Shown piece after piece: positions 5,550-13,395 of a stretch of DNA of 22,999 nt. The number at the start of each line of letters is the position of its first letter. Position 1 is the stretch's first letter. Source of the DNA: Phascolarctobacterium sp. (GTDB taxonomy: Bacteria > Bacillota > Negativicutes > Acidaminococcales > Acidaminococcaceae); contig DXVZ01000191.1 of NCBI GenBank assembly GCA_019417125.1, positions 1-22,999 of the forward strand, written 5' to 3'. The notes under the pieces are model-generated. The model was not told the origin of the DNA and did no database searches. It saw only the letters and a program-made list of their open reading frames with translations. The translations under genes and the position numbers were made by a program.

Positions 5550-5578
5550 CAGACAGTTGCTTTTAAATGTGTTATAAT
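5550..5578 (+). promoter_or_regulatory. Extended -10 promoter for the late operon
   Basis: TGTTATAAT (5570-5578) is a perfect extended -10 element. At 17-base spacing the -35 position is CAGACA (5550-5555), 4/6 to consensus and inside a GTAGACAGACAGTTG tract that could be an activator site. The predicted start is near 5585. It lies 27 bases after the late-regulator gene and is the only good rightward promoter I see before the structural genes. Confidence 0.65.
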
Positions 5579-5601
5579 GGTAAAAACAGAAAAAGGGTTT
5601 T

Positions 5602-5633
5602 GAACTGCCGGGGATTTCCTGGCAGTTCTTTTT
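5602..5633 (+). terminator. Rho-independent terminator just downstream of the late promoter
   Basis: GAACTGCC (5602-5609) pairs with GGCAGTTC (5621-5628) and is extended inward by two G-C and one G-U pair to a short loop, giving about 11 bp. It is followed by TTTTT. It begins only about 17 bases after the predicted transcription start, so unmodified polymerase should make an RNA of about 50 bases and stop. It also ends read-through from the early operon. Confidence 0.8.
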
Positions 5634-5635
5634 AT

Positions 5636-5671
5636 AAGCATTGTGCGTATTTTGCACAGTGCTTTTATTTT
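5636..5671 (+). terminator. Second tandem terminator hairpin
   Basis: AAGCATTGTGC (5636-5646) pairs with GCACAGTGCTT (5654-5664), 11 positions with one T/G wobble, loop GTATTTT, followed by TTATTTT. It lies two bases after the first terminator's tail and directly before the Shine-Dalgarno of the HNH gene. Confidence 0.65.
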
Positions 5672-5691
5672 GCCAGAAAGAAGGTGAGAAT

Positions 5692-6069
5692 GTGCCGGGA
5701 CGTTTTAAAACGGAATGCAAAAAGCCCGGCTGCCATAATCTGACGGATAACGCTGACGGCTATTGTGATGAGCACCGGCAGGAACGCAAGCAGCTGCGGC
5801 GTTATGATGACAAGCGCGGCAGCAGTGCGCAGCGCGGTTACGGTTCGCGCTGGCGCAGGTACAGAATTTGGTTTTTAAAACATCATCCTGTCTGCGCAGT
5901 GTGCGGCAGGCTGGCTTCTGTTGTGGACCATATCGTGCCGCATAAAGGAAACACTGCTTTGTTTTGGGACACCAACAACCATCAGGCTTTATGCAAGCGC
6001 TGCCATGATATTAAAACAGCGCGCGAGGACGGCGGTTTTGGCAATACTGTAAAAATGGGTAGGGGGTAA
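5692..6069 (+). CDS. HNH endonuclease of the packaging module
   Basis: 125 residues from GTG 5692, chosen because AAGGTGA (5681-5687) lies 4 bases upstream. An in-frame TTG at 5641 falls inside the terminator hairpin. The N-terminus is a small Cys/His knuckle (C-K-K-P-G-C ... Y-C-D-E-H). The HNH core is C-A-V-C-G, then V-V-D-H-I-V-P-H-K-G, then N-N-H-Q-A-L-C-K-R-C-H, with both zinc CxxC pairs and the catalytic DH present. In HK97-type phages the HNH protein next to the terminase (gp74 in HK97) is needed for specific cos cleavage. This gene's position just before the small terminase fits that role. Confidence 0.85.
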   Translation: MPGRFKTECKKPGCHNLTDNADGYCDEHRQERKQLRRYDDKRGSSAQRGYGSRWRRYRIWFLKHHPVCAVCGRLASVVDHIVPHKGNTALFWDTNNHQALCKRCHDIKTAREDGGFGNTVKMGRG

Positions 6070-6135
6070 AAATCCCTGGCAGAAAAAACGTCAAGACCGT
6101 GTGCCTCCTCGTTTGTGCAAAAATATCCCCTATCA
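6059..6135. other. Candidate cos region between HNH and small terminase genes
   Basis: A 102-base non-coding gap follows the HNH stop. It holds TAGGGGGTAAAAATCCCT at its left edge and AAAAATATCCCCTA (about 6119-6132), so the AGGGG/CCCCT half-sites and the TAAAAAT/AAAAATAT runs recur in inverted and direct form. Cos phages with this HNH-TerS order commonly carry cos here. No cleavage site can be proven from sequence alone. Confidence 0.3.
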
Positions 6136-6171
6136 AAAAGTTTTTGGCAAATTTAGAGAGGTGGTGAGATT

Positions 6172-6630
6172 ATGCCGACACCTGCTTTTAGCAGTAAAGT
6201 TATTGATTTTAACCGTTTGCAGAAAACTGGCAAGCATTATACCAATGCTGAGATTAACCGGCGGAAAGAGGCCGAAGAAAAATTAAAACGCAAAAAGGTT
6301 ACGTTAAAGCCACCTGCGTTTTTAAAAGAAAAGGCGTGTTCGGCAGCTTTGAAAATCTGGAAGGAGATTGTAAAAGAGAGTGCTGAAATTGAACTTTTCG
6401 ATAACGTTGATTCGCGCATCCTTGCCAATTACTGCCGCTATCAGGCACTATTTGAAGAAGAAGCAGAGAAATTTTTCCCTGACCGCAAAAAGCTGGATAT
6501 GTATGCCAAACAGTGTCTTGCCCACGCCGATAAGCTTGGGCTTACGCCGACAGCAAGGGCGCGTCTGGTGGTTAAGCGTGCCAATGCCGATAAAGAGGAT
6601 GATGAAGAATGGAACGCAATGATGGCATGA
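6172..6630 (+). CDS. terS: Terminase small subunit (P27 family)
   Basis: 152 residues. The P27-type layout is seen: a basic disordered N-terminus (about 1-45, many Lys/Arg), then P-P-A-F-L-K-E-K-A-C-S-A-A-L-K-I-W-K-E-I-V, helices with D-S-R-I-L-A-N-Y-C-R-Y, and the C-terminal L-G-L-T-P-T-A-R-A-R-L motif that is highly typical of the family. It recognises the packaging site and feeds DNA to the large subunit. The ribosome site GAGAGGTGGTGA is strong. Its last 22 bases overlap the large-subunit gene. Confidence 0.88.
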   Translation: MPTPAFSSKVIDFNRLQKTGKHYTNAEINRRKEAEEKLKRKKVTLKPPAFLKEKACSAALKIWKEIVKESAEIELFDNVDSRILANYCRYQALFEEEAEKFFPDRKKLDMYAKQCLAHADKLGLTPTARARLVVKRANADKEDDEEWNAMMA

Positions 6631-8402
6631 CAGCAGCTGATGAGATGTTTGTAACACACCGCTATGCGCAGGAAGTTGTGGACGGGCTGCGGCCATGCTG
6701 CAAAATGGAGTACCTGGCTTGCAAGCGGCATCTGCGCGATTTGGAACGGCAGGGAACAGAAGAATTTCCGTATGTTTTTGATGAAACGCGCGCTGACAGG
6801 ATTTTTGACTGGTTTGAGCATTACTGCTGCCATGTGCGCGGCGTTTTTGCCGGGCAGCCAATACAGCTGCTGCCGTTTCAGTATTTTGACCTGGGCTGTA
6901 TTTTTGGCTGGGTGCACATGGAAACAGGTAAGCGCAGATTTACAACGGCGTTTAACTTTCGTGCACGCGGCAATGTAAAAAGTACCGAAATGTCAGGTGT
7001 GGCGTTATATGGTATGTGTGCGGACGCTATATATCCGCCGTATCATCCGGAATTGCGCAAGTTTGAGGATATGCCGGAAGTAGAATGTGCTGCCGTTGAC
7101 CGTATGCAGGCAAGGCGTGTTTGGGGTGACGCTCAGAAAATGGGCGAAAAATCCGAAAAAATACGCAGGTGCCTGGATATTAAAAAGACGTACATAACGC
7201 ATAAAACACGCGGTGGGTGGCTGCGGCCGCTGTCGAAAGATACCAAAAACAAGGATTCCGGCGCGCCGTGCATTGTAATTGTTGACGAATACCACGCGCA
7301 TCAGAGCTCTGATATTGTGGAAATTTTAAAATCAGGCTTCGGCAAGCGTTACCAGTCGCTGCTGGTGATTATATCAACGGCCGGTAAGGATGCCGAAAAC
7401 AATCCCTGTAAAAAGGAATATGATATGGCGCGCAGCGTACTGATGGGCGAGCTTGTGGATGACAGTTACTTTGCCATGATACGCGAGGTGGAGCAGGGTG
7501 ATGACGTTAGTAACCCTGCGTGCTGGGTAAAGGCAAACCCTATTTTACAGAGTGAAACCGAATACAGCATAAATTTGTTATCTGAAATACAGACTGAGTA
7601 TAACCGCGCTTACGGCAGTGGTGATGCCGACAAAATACGTGAGTTTTTGACAAAACGCTGCAATATATGGCAGCAGGACAGTGAGGAGAAATTTTTAACC
7701 AGCGAACAGTTGAAGATTTGGGATGAGCTGGCAGTTCCGCGAGAAGAATTTAGAAAGTTGATAAAAGGGCGGGAACATCTTGCCGGTTATGACCTGTCTA
7801 AAAAAATTGACCTTACTGCCTATGCCGGAGCGTGCAATTTGCCGGATGGCCGTGTAGCTGTTTGGGCGCACGGATTTATACCCGGCGATGCAGTTGAACA
7901 GCACGCAAAAAAAGACCGTGTGCCGTACTTTGCATGGATTAAAAACGGCTGGGTAACGGAAACTGATGGCGCTGTTGTAGATTATAACGAAATAACCCGT
8001 TATGTAGATGAGTTCTGTGCAGAACAAGGGCAAAAACCTAAAGAGGATTGCTTTGACCCATACAATGCAACCTTTTATATGACTGAGCTAGGGCAGCGCA
8101 GCGGCAGAACGCCGGTAGAGGTGCGCCAGACGGTGTATTATCTATCAGAACCGACCAACTGGCTGCGCGAACTGATTGTGAGCCGCAAGCTGGTGCATGA
8201 TGGCAACCCGCTGTTAAAGTGGGCGCTGGCAAACGCTTATGCTTATGTTGACGGCAACGGCAATATTAAGCTTAGTAAGAAAAACAAGGATGATACCCAA
8301 CGTATTGACCCGGCGGCTGCGCTTGTAAATGCGCTGAGCCGTCTGCCTAAAGCGCCTAAAAAACGCAGTAAATATGAGGATGCTGACTTTGGTGAGCTAT
8401 AA
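6609..8402 (+). CDS. terL: Terminase large subunit (ATPase and nuclease)
   Basis: 597 residues, full length for the Terminase_1 (HK97/P27-partner) family. Walker A-like R-A-R-G-N-V-K-S sits at 118-125, Walker B I-V-I-V-D-E at 222-227 followed by Y-H-A-H, and coupling motif I-I-S-T-A-G at 254-259. The C-terminal RNase-H-like nuclease shows acidic residues in G-Y-D-L-S-K-K (Asp395), C-F-D-P-Y-N (Asp483) and the late R-I-D-P-A-A-A-L-V-N-A-L. The P-loop has Val where Gly is usual before the Lys, a deviation seen as Ala in some relatives. It pumps DNA into the prohead and cuts it. It starts inside the small-subunit gene with GAGG about 9 bases upstream; ATG 6621 is a less likely alternative. Confidence 0.95.
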   Translation: MERNDGMTAADEMFVTHRYAQEVVDGLRPCCKMEYLACKRHLRDLERQGTEEFPYVFDETRADRIFDWFEHYCCHVRGVFAGQPIQLLPFQYFDLGCIFGWVHMETGKRRFTTAFNFRARGNVKSTEMSGVALYGMCADAIYPPYHPELRKFEDMPEVECAAVDRMQARRVWGDAQKMGEKSEKIRRCLDIKKTYITHKTRGGWLRPLSKDTKNKDSGAPCIVIVDEYHAHQSSDIVEILKSGFGKRYQSLLVIISTAGKDAENNPCKKEYDMARSVLMGELVDDSYFAMIREVEQGDDVSNPACWVKANPILQSETEYSINLLSEIQTEYNRAYGSGDADKIREFLTKRCNIWQQDSEEKFLTSEQLKIWDELAVPREEFRKLIKGREHLAGYDLSKKIDLTAYAGACNLPDGRVAVWAHGFIPGDAVEQHAKKDRVPYFAWIKNGWVTETDGAVVDYNEITRYVDEFCAEQGQKPKEDCFDPYNATFYMTELGQRSGRTPVEVRQTVYYLSEPTNWLRELIVSRKLVHDGNPLLKWALANAYAYVDGNGNIKLSKKNKDDTQRIDPAAALVNALSRLPKAPKKRSKYEDADFGEL

Positions 8403-8423
8403 AGCAAAGGGGGTGAAAAAGAT

Positions 8424-9686
8424 TTGGAATTAAGGATACCATTTACAAATATATCACTGCGCATGAACTTATCCGCAAAAAGTGACGGGCGCTGGCTTGG
8501 CAGTGCTGATGATTTGGGCACGGTTTTTAACGGTAGGGTAACAGAAGAAAAGGCTTTGGGCATTGACGCTGTATTTGCTTGTGTAAACCTTTATGCCCGT
8601 ACTCTTGCATCTATGCCCTTGCTGCTTTACGAAAAAACGCCTGAGGGTAAGCAGCGGGCTGTAAACCATCCGTTATACCGTCTGCTGCATAATGAACCAA
8701 ACCCTAATATGACAAGCCATAACTTCCGTAAAATTATGGAAGCATCGCTGAAATTATGGGGCAATGCTTATGCATGGATTGAATTTGACAACAGCTGGCG
8801 TGTTAAATATTTGTGGCCGCTGCTGCCTGGAAATGTATTTCCACAACGCAGCCTGCAAACTGGCAAGCTGTTTTATGATGCGGTTTTATATAACGGTGAA
8901 AGCCGCCGCTTCCGCGCTTATGAAATGGTGCATATACCTGGGCTTGGTTTTGACGGTATATCCGGGCGCTCACCGGTACGCCAGTTTGCAGAGACGATGG
9001 GCTTTAATTTGGACATTAAAAGTTATGGGCGCAAGTTCTTTAAGAATGGAGCACGGCCTTCAGGTGTTTTGCAACACCCTGGCAGCCTGAGCGAAGAAGC
9101 ACAGAAACGTTTGGAAAGAAAATTTGACAAGCGTTACAGCGGAATTGAAAATACCGGTAAAACAATTTTGCTGGAAGAAGGCATGACCTATCATCAAATT
9201 GGCGTGCCGCCGGAAGAAGCGCAGTTTATTGAAAGCCGTAAATATTCCGTGGAGGAGATTGCCCGTATTTACGGCGTGCCGCCGCATATGATTGGCGATT
9301 TAGAGCACGCTACGTTCAGCAACATTGAAAGCCAAGATATAAATTTCGCCAAGCATTCCATTGTGCCAGAATGCGTAAACTGGGAACAGGAGCTTATGCG
9401 AAAGCTACTTAACGATGAGGAGCAGGCGCGTTATGAAATTGAATTTAATATGGAAGGCCTGGTGCGCGGCGATATGGAAAGCCGCTACCGTGCTTATGCT
9501 ATCGGCAGGCAATGGGGCTTTTTAACGGCGGATGACATCCGCGCCAAAGAAAATATGAGCAATGTTGACGGCGGTGGTATTACTTACGTGCCGCTGAATA
9601 TGATTAGCTCTGAACTGGCTGACAGCTATTGGCAGGCCAGGATTACAGAGATGACAGCAAAGGCAAAGGGGGTGAAAAAAGAATGA
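8424..9686 (+). CDS. Portal protein (HK97 family)
   Basis: 420 residues, normal for the HK97-type portal. Characteristic stretches are V-F-A-C-V-N-L-Y-A-R-T-L-A-S-M-P-L, N-H-P-L-Y-R-L-L-H-N-E-P-N-P, W-G-N-A-Y-A-W-I, E-M-V-H-I-P-G-L and the late I-P-P-type motif I-Y-G-V-P-P-H-M-I-G-D. Twelve copies form the DNA channel at the capsid vertex and dock the terminase. The start is TTG 8424, supported by AGGGGGTGA (8408-8416) at good spacing. The first downstream ATG (8463) has no ribosome site. The gene ends in an ATGA overlap with the protease gene. Confidence 0.93.
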   Translation: MELRIPFTNISLRMNLSAKSDGRWLGSADDLGTVFNGRVTEEKALGIDAVFACVNLYARTLASMPLLLYEKTPEGKQRAVNHPLYRLLHNEPNPNMTSHNFRKIMEASLKLWGNAYAWIEFDNSWRVKYLWPLLPGNVFPQRSLQTGKLFYDAVLYNGESRRFRAYEMVHIPGLGFDGISGRSPVRQFAETMGFNLDIKSYGRKFFKNGARPSGVLQHPGSLSEEAQKRLERKFDKRYSGIENTGKTILLEEGMTYHQIGVPPEEAQFIESRKYSVEEIARIYGVPPHMIGDLEHATFSNIESQDINFAKHSIVPECVNWEQELMRKLLNDEEQARYEIEFNMEGLVRGDMESRYRAYAIGRQWGFLTADDIRAKENMSNVDGGGITYVPLNMISSELADSYWQARITEMTAKAKGVKKE

Positions 9687-10336
9687 GCGAAAGTAAAATT
9701 TTTTACCGTGAAATGTCAGTAGATTCTGCGCCGGACGGAGCAAGCAGAGAAGTGAAAATCAGCTTTTCTTCCGAAAGCCCGGTGCGCCGCTTTGACTGGC
9801 GAAATGGCGAATGGTATGACGAAATTCTGGGGCATGAAGCCGGTAATGTTGACCTGGCAAGGCTGCAAACGCTTGGCGTTGCCTTGTTTAATCACGATTG
9901 CAATAAGGTTGTAGGAGCGGTGCAGGATGCACAGCTTGACATTGCTGCGCATAAATGCAGCGCTGTTATCAGCTTTGATACTGATGATTTTGCAGAAACG
10001 ATTTTTGAAAAAGTTAAACGCGGCACATTAAAAGGTATTTCTGTCGGTTATGTAATTAACAGCTTTGAAGAAGTTAAAAACGGACAAAAATCTTCGTGCG
10101 GCCGTTTTACCGGTCCGTGCAGAATTGCAAGAAGCTGGACGCCGCTGGAAATATCTGTGGTAAGCGTGCCGGCAGATATGCAGGTAGGTGTTGGCAGGGC
10201 TTTGGAAAGCGTTGATAAGGCAGAACTGGAGGAGTTCCGCCGCTATAAAGAGCAATGCCGCCAAAATGCCGCAAACGCTGCGCAGTTTGAAAGATTAAAT
10301 AAGGAAATTGAAATTTTGGAAATGGAGTGTGTTTAA
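9683..10336 (+). CDS. Prohead maturation protease (HK97 gp4-like, family S78)
   Basis: 217 residues from ATG 9683; GGGGGTGA precedes it, and the upstream extension to 9629 is only the other frame of the portal gene. The S78 signature is clear: A-L-F-N-H-D gives His71, L-K-G-I-S-V-G-Y gives Ser120, and W-T-P-L-E-I-S-V-V-S-V-P-A gives Glu156. The 49-residue His-to-Ser distance equals that of HK97 His65/Ser114. It cleaves the capsid N-terminal scaffold domain during head maturation. The C-terminal 40 residues form a charged helix, the part thought to hold the protease inside the prohead. Confidence 0.92.
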   Translation: MSESKIFYREMSVDSAPDGASREVKISFSSESPVRRFDWRNGEWYDEILGHEAGNVDLARLQTLGVALFNHDCNKVVGAVQDAQLDIAAHKCSAVISFDTDDFAETIFEKVKRGTLKGISVGYVINSFEEVKNGQKSSCGRFTGPCRIARSWTPLEISVVSVPADMQVGVGRALESVDKAELEEFRRYKEQCRQNAANAAQFERLNKEIEILEMECV

Positions 10337-10337
10337 G

Positions 10338-11630
10338 ATGGATAAAATTTTACAAATGAAACAGAAAAGAGCCGAAGTTATTGCTTCCATGCGTGCGCTG
10401 GTAGGCGGTGCCGAAACCGCTCAGCGTGCTTTGAGCGATGAAGAAAAACAAAAATATGAAGAACTGCGCGCTCAGGCCGCCGCACTTGCCGATGATATTG
10501 TGCGTGAAGAAGAACTGCGCAGCCTGGAGGGCAGCGTGCCTCCGCAGTCTGGCGTTAAGCCGGCGGCACGCACTGAAGAACAGCTTGAAAACGGTATCCG
10601 CGCTGCGCGTTTTGTAAAATCGGTGCTTTTGGCATCGCGCAGCAGAACCGAAAGCGCAGCCGATATTGCCGCAAGGCTGTACCCGCAGGATGAGAAGTTG
10701 CGCGCTGTTATGACTGAGGGTGTTGCTGATGACGGCGGCGTTACCGTACCGCAAAACCTGTACAATGAAATTATTCCGCTTTTGCGCCAAACCGGCGTTA
10801 CACGCAGCCTGGGCGTTACGGAGCTGCCTCTGCCTAATGGCAACCTGAACCTTATTAAACAGACCGGCGCCGCTAATTTTACATGGGTGGGCGAAAACAA
10901 ACCTATCGGCAACAGCAAAGTAACGATGGGCAGCATTAAGCTTTCTGCCAAAAAACTTGCCGGCATTATTCCTATCAGCAACGAGCTTTTGAACGACAGC
11001 AGCATTGCGGCAGACCGTTTTGTGCGTGATGAGATGGTTGCCGGCATTGCTGAAGCTGAGGATATTACTTCGCTGTACGGCAGCGGCACTGAAAACGCGC
11101 CTAAAGGCGTATCTGTTGCCTGCGCGGCTAATAAAATTACGGTTGACGGCGAAATTACTGCCGATATTATTTACCAGATGGTTGGTAAAATTATTTCTGC
11201 TAAACTTACCAACCCGAACCTGGCGTGGAGGATTCCGGGTGTTCTGTGGGCTAAACTGTACGGTATGCAGACGGCAAACGGTGCGTATATTTTCCGTGAT
11301 GAGATGAAAGACGGCAAGCTTTGCGGCTATCCGTTTAAAATTGATAATAATATTACTGTCGGTGCTGACGCTAACGGCAAAACCCAGATTTACTTTGGCG
11401 ACTGGAAACATTTCCTTATCGGTACTGCATCGGCTTTGCAGATTGCGGTTTCTACAGATGCAAGCTACACCGATGGCAGTACTAAAGTATCTGCGTTTGA
11501 AAATGATTTGACGCTGATGCGCGCTATTGTGCGTGAAGATTTTGGCGTGCGCTATACTGAAGCCTTTGTATTTGCTGATGGCGTATTCAGCAAAGGCACT
11601 GCTTCCACATCTACTGAACCTGAAGAATAA
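10338..11630 (+). CDS. Major capsid protein (HK97 fold)
   Basis: 430 residues from ATG 10338, with GGAG at 10324-10327 and one base after the protease stop. Residues 1-85 are a charged coiled coil (Q-M-K-Q-K-R-A-E-V-I ... E-E-K-Q-K-Y-E-E-L-R), the delta/scaffold domain removed by the protease. The body begins near G-V-A-D-D-G-G-V-T-V-P-Q, followed by the usual family features: T-R-S-L-G-V-T-E-L, W-V-G-E-N-K-P-I, K-K-L-A-G-I-I-P-I-S-N-E-L-L-N-D-S, then Y-G-S-G-T, and at the end R-E-D-F-G-V-R-Y-T-E-A-F-V. No separate scaffold gene is present, consistent with the fused delta domain. Confidence 0.94.
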   Translation: MDKILQMKQKRAEVIASMRALVGGAETAQRALSDEEKQKYEELRAQAAALADDIVREEELRSLEGSVPPQSGVKPAARTEEQLENGIRAARFVKSVLLASRSRTESAADIAARLYPQDEKLRAVMTEGVADDGGVTVPQNLYNEIIPLLRQTGVTRSLGVTELPLPNGNLNLIKQTGAANFTWVGENKPIGNSKVTMGSIKLSAKKLAGIIPISNELLNDSSIAADRFVRDEMVAGIAEAEDITSLYGSGTENAPKGVSVACAANKITVDGEITADIIYQMVGKIISAKLTNPNLAWRIPGVLWAKLYGMQTANGAYIFRDEMKDGKLCGYPFKIDNNITVGADANGKTQIYFGDWKHFLIGTASALQIAVSTDASYTDGSTKVSAFENDLTLMRAIVREDFGVRYTEAFVFADGVFSKGTASTSTEPEE

Positions 11631-11645
11631 TGAAAGTGTAACATT

Positions 11646-12188
11646 ATGAAATTAGAGTGCATCGTACCGCCTGCCAAAGAGCCGCTGACACCGGCAGAAG
11701 CCAGAGAGTACCTGCGCATTGATGAGGATATAGAGGACTCTTTAACGGAGTCCTTTATTACCGCTGCCAGGATGTACTGCGAAAACTATCAGAAGCAGGC
11801 GTATTATACGCAGACTTTAAGGGTTACTGCAAATGCTGATGAGCTTGCCGGGTTTGAAGTAGAGCTGCCGCGTTCCAAACATTTGCAAAAGGTTTTAAGC
11901 GTTAAATTTAAAACTAACACCGTAGAAGTAGAGTGTGATGATTATTCAGTGCGCTGCGGCGAAGTTTACAGCTGCGTTGACCTGATGGCGCTGCCGGATG
12001 GCGATATTATCATAGAATATGTTACCGGCGAGGATAATCCGCAAATTGAGGATGTAAAAACGGCAATGAAACTTTTAATAGGCGGCTTACACGGCAACAG
12101 GCAGCCTTTTATTGAAGACGGGCGCAATGTGCTGGAAATGCCTTTCGGCGTAAAAGCGCTTTTGGACAGAGGCAGGGTGATTATATGA
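11646..12188 (+). CDS. Head-tail connector (HK97 gp6-like)
   Basis: 180 residues. It opens with P-L-T-P-A-E-A-R-E-Y-L-R-I-D-E-D-I-E-D, then L-T-E-S-F-I-T-A-A-R-M-Y-C-E-N-Y, the standard start of phage head-tail connector proteins that form the ring under the portal. A beta-rich middle follows and a last helix region with V-K-T-A-M-K-L-L-I-G-G-L. It follows the capsid gene by 15 bases and overlaps the next gene at ATGA. At about 180 residues it is longer than the 100-residue HK97 gp6, matching the phiE125 gp8-type variant. Confidence 0.82.
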   Translation: MKLECIVPPAKEPLTPAEAREYLRIDEDIEDSLTESFITAARMYCENYQKQAYYTQTLRVTANADELAGFEVELPRSKHLQKVLSVKFKTNTVEVECDDYSVRCGEVYSCVDLMALPDGDIIIEYVTGEDNPQIEDVKTAMKLLIGGLHGNRQPFIEDGRNVLEMPFGVKALLDRGRVII

Positions 12189-12535
12189 ACCCCGGCAAAT
12201 TAAATAAGCGTATTACTTTGCTGCGCTACGAGGATGCCGCTGCTGATAACGGGCTGACAGAGCAGAAGCTTGTGCCGGCAATAAAAAATAAAATATGGGC
12301 AGCAGTAGAACCTGTTAACGGGCGTGAATATTACGAGGAAATGAAATATAAAAACGATGATACTGTAAAATTCACTATCCGTTACCGTGCTGGTATTGAA
12401 AATTATATGCTTGTTTTATACGGCGATAAGCTGTTTAAAATTGAAAGTGTTGTGGACCCGGCGGAAAAACATGAGCTGCTGGAGCTTAACTGTACGTTAA
12501 GGAACAGAGGGGCGGCAGAAGCTTATGGACTTTGA
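12185..12535 (+). CDS. Head-closure / head-tail adaptor protein (SPP1 gp16-like)
   Basis: 116 residues, typical of the Phage_H_T_join family: N-terminal P-G-K-L-N-K-R-I-T-L-L, then W-A-A-V-E-P-V-N-G-R-E-Y-Y-E, a strand with V-K-F-T-I-R-Y-R and C-terminal L-F-K-I-E-S-V-V-D-P. The protein plugs the connector to hold DNA in the filled head. AGGGTG precedes the ATG, which overlaps the connector stop. It overlaps the next gene by 11 bases. Confidence 0.85.
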   Translation: MNPGKLNKRITLLRYEDAAADNGLTEQKLVPAIKNKIWAAVEPVNGREYYEEMKYKNDDTVKFTIRYRAGIENYMLVLYGDKLFKIESVVDPAEKHELLELNCTLRNRGAAEAYGL

Positions 12536-12926
12536 AGAATTTAATAACAGGCTAAAAGAGCTTTGTGCGGAGTTTCCGGCAGAACAGGAAACGGTTTTAA
12601 AAGCCGGCGCTACCAAAATGGTACGCAAAATTAGGGAAAATACCCCTGATAGCGGCGAGGAACATAAGCTGAAGTTAAAAAAGAGCTGGCGCATGGAGAT
12701 GGCAGGTTTTACTGGTAAAAGTATCCGTGCCGAAATACGTTCCGTTGCACCGCATTTTCATCTCATCGAACGCGGCCACGTTATAAAAACACCGGGCGGC
12801 AAGATAAAAGGTTTTAAACAAGGCACGTTTTTTCTAAAAAAGACTGTCGAAAAAAACCAAAAGGAAATTACAGATGAGATGGTTGAAAAACTATATAAGA
12901 AAGTGAAGAAAAAACTGGATGGCTAA
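12525..12926 (+). CDS. HK97 gp10-like neck/tail protein
   Basis: 133 residues with the gp10 family pattern: an N-terminal helix (F-N-N-R-L-K-E-L), K-A-G-A-T-K-M-V-R-K-I-R-E-N-T-P-D-S-G, a basic strand region, then F-H-L-I-E-R-G-H, the family's most conserved stretch, and a Lys-rich C-terminal helix. Members help join the tail to the head. It lies in the order closure-gp10-terminator, as in PBSX-like and HK97-like phages. Confidence 0.82.
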   Translation: MDFEEFNNRLKELCAEFPAEQETVLKAGATKMVRKIRENTPDSGEEHKLKLKKSWRMEMAGFTGKSIRAEIRSVAPHFHLIERGHVIKTPGGKIKGFKQGTFFLKKTVEKNQKEITDEMVEKLYKKVKKKLDG

Positions 12927-13395
12927 AGTGATACGGCAGACAGAAATTTTAAGCGCGGTTGCCGGTTTACTGAACAAGGAATTTGATTGCAGGGTTTATT
13001 ATGACGAAGTGCTGGAAGCATTTAATAAACCTTGCTTTTTTATTAAATTTACTTCGGTAGACCAGCCGCAAACGGTAAATTATACTTCAAAACAGCTGTC
13101 TGTTATCTTAACTTATTTTCCGCGTGACGCGGATAGAAAAGAACTGCATTATCTTGATGTTTTTGATAGAGTGCAGCAGCTTTTTCAGCTGGGTTTACAG
13201 TTATCTGAACGCTACATCCATACGGACAGTATCAGCGAAAACCGTGTAGGTGAAGAACAGGATATTTTACAGATAACTGTTGATTTTGCCTATAATGACA
13301 GAATTATTATTGCTAAACCTGAGGCTGAAATTATGGAAGAAATGGAAGTTGCTGTTAAAGTTAATGAAAGTGAGGAAACTATATGGCACAGTTAG
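12919..13395 (+). CDS. Tail terminator protein (XkdJ-position)
   Basis: 158 residues. Features are an N-terminal helix (I-L-S-A-V-A-G-L-L), strand V-Y-Y-D-E-V, the strongly typical P-C-F-F-I-K-F, then L-S-V-I-L-T-Y-F-P and a closing I-L-Q-I-T-V-D-F-A-Y. This matches the alpha/beta fold of tail-terminator proteins that cap a growing tail and join it to the neck. It overlaps both neighbours and sits directly before the sheath gene. Assignment is by pattern and synteny; direct motif evidence is moderate. Confidence 0.72.
   Translation: MAKVIRQTEILSAVAGLLNKEFDCRVYYDEVLEAFNKPCFFIKFTSVDQPQTVNYTSKQLSVILTYFPRDADRKELHYLDVFDRVQQLFQLGLQLSERYIHTDSISENRVGEEQDILQITVDFAYNDRIIIAKPEAEIMEEMEVAVKVNESEETIWHS

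Noticed and set aside
5641..5691. N-terminal extension of the HNH protein from TTG 5641
   Set aside because: It falls within a terminator hairpin and lacks a ribosome site, whereas GTG 5692 has AAGGTGA at correct distance.
6101..6286. 61-codon open frame overlapping the small terminase start
   Set aside because: No ribosome site, reads through the terminase gene in another frame, and shows no motif.
10350..11411. Long minus-strand open frame (353 codons) opposite the capsid gene
   Set aside because: It lies wholly antisense to an unmistakable HK97 capsid gene, has no good ribosome site and its translation has no recognisable domain; it is a by-product of codon use on the other strand.
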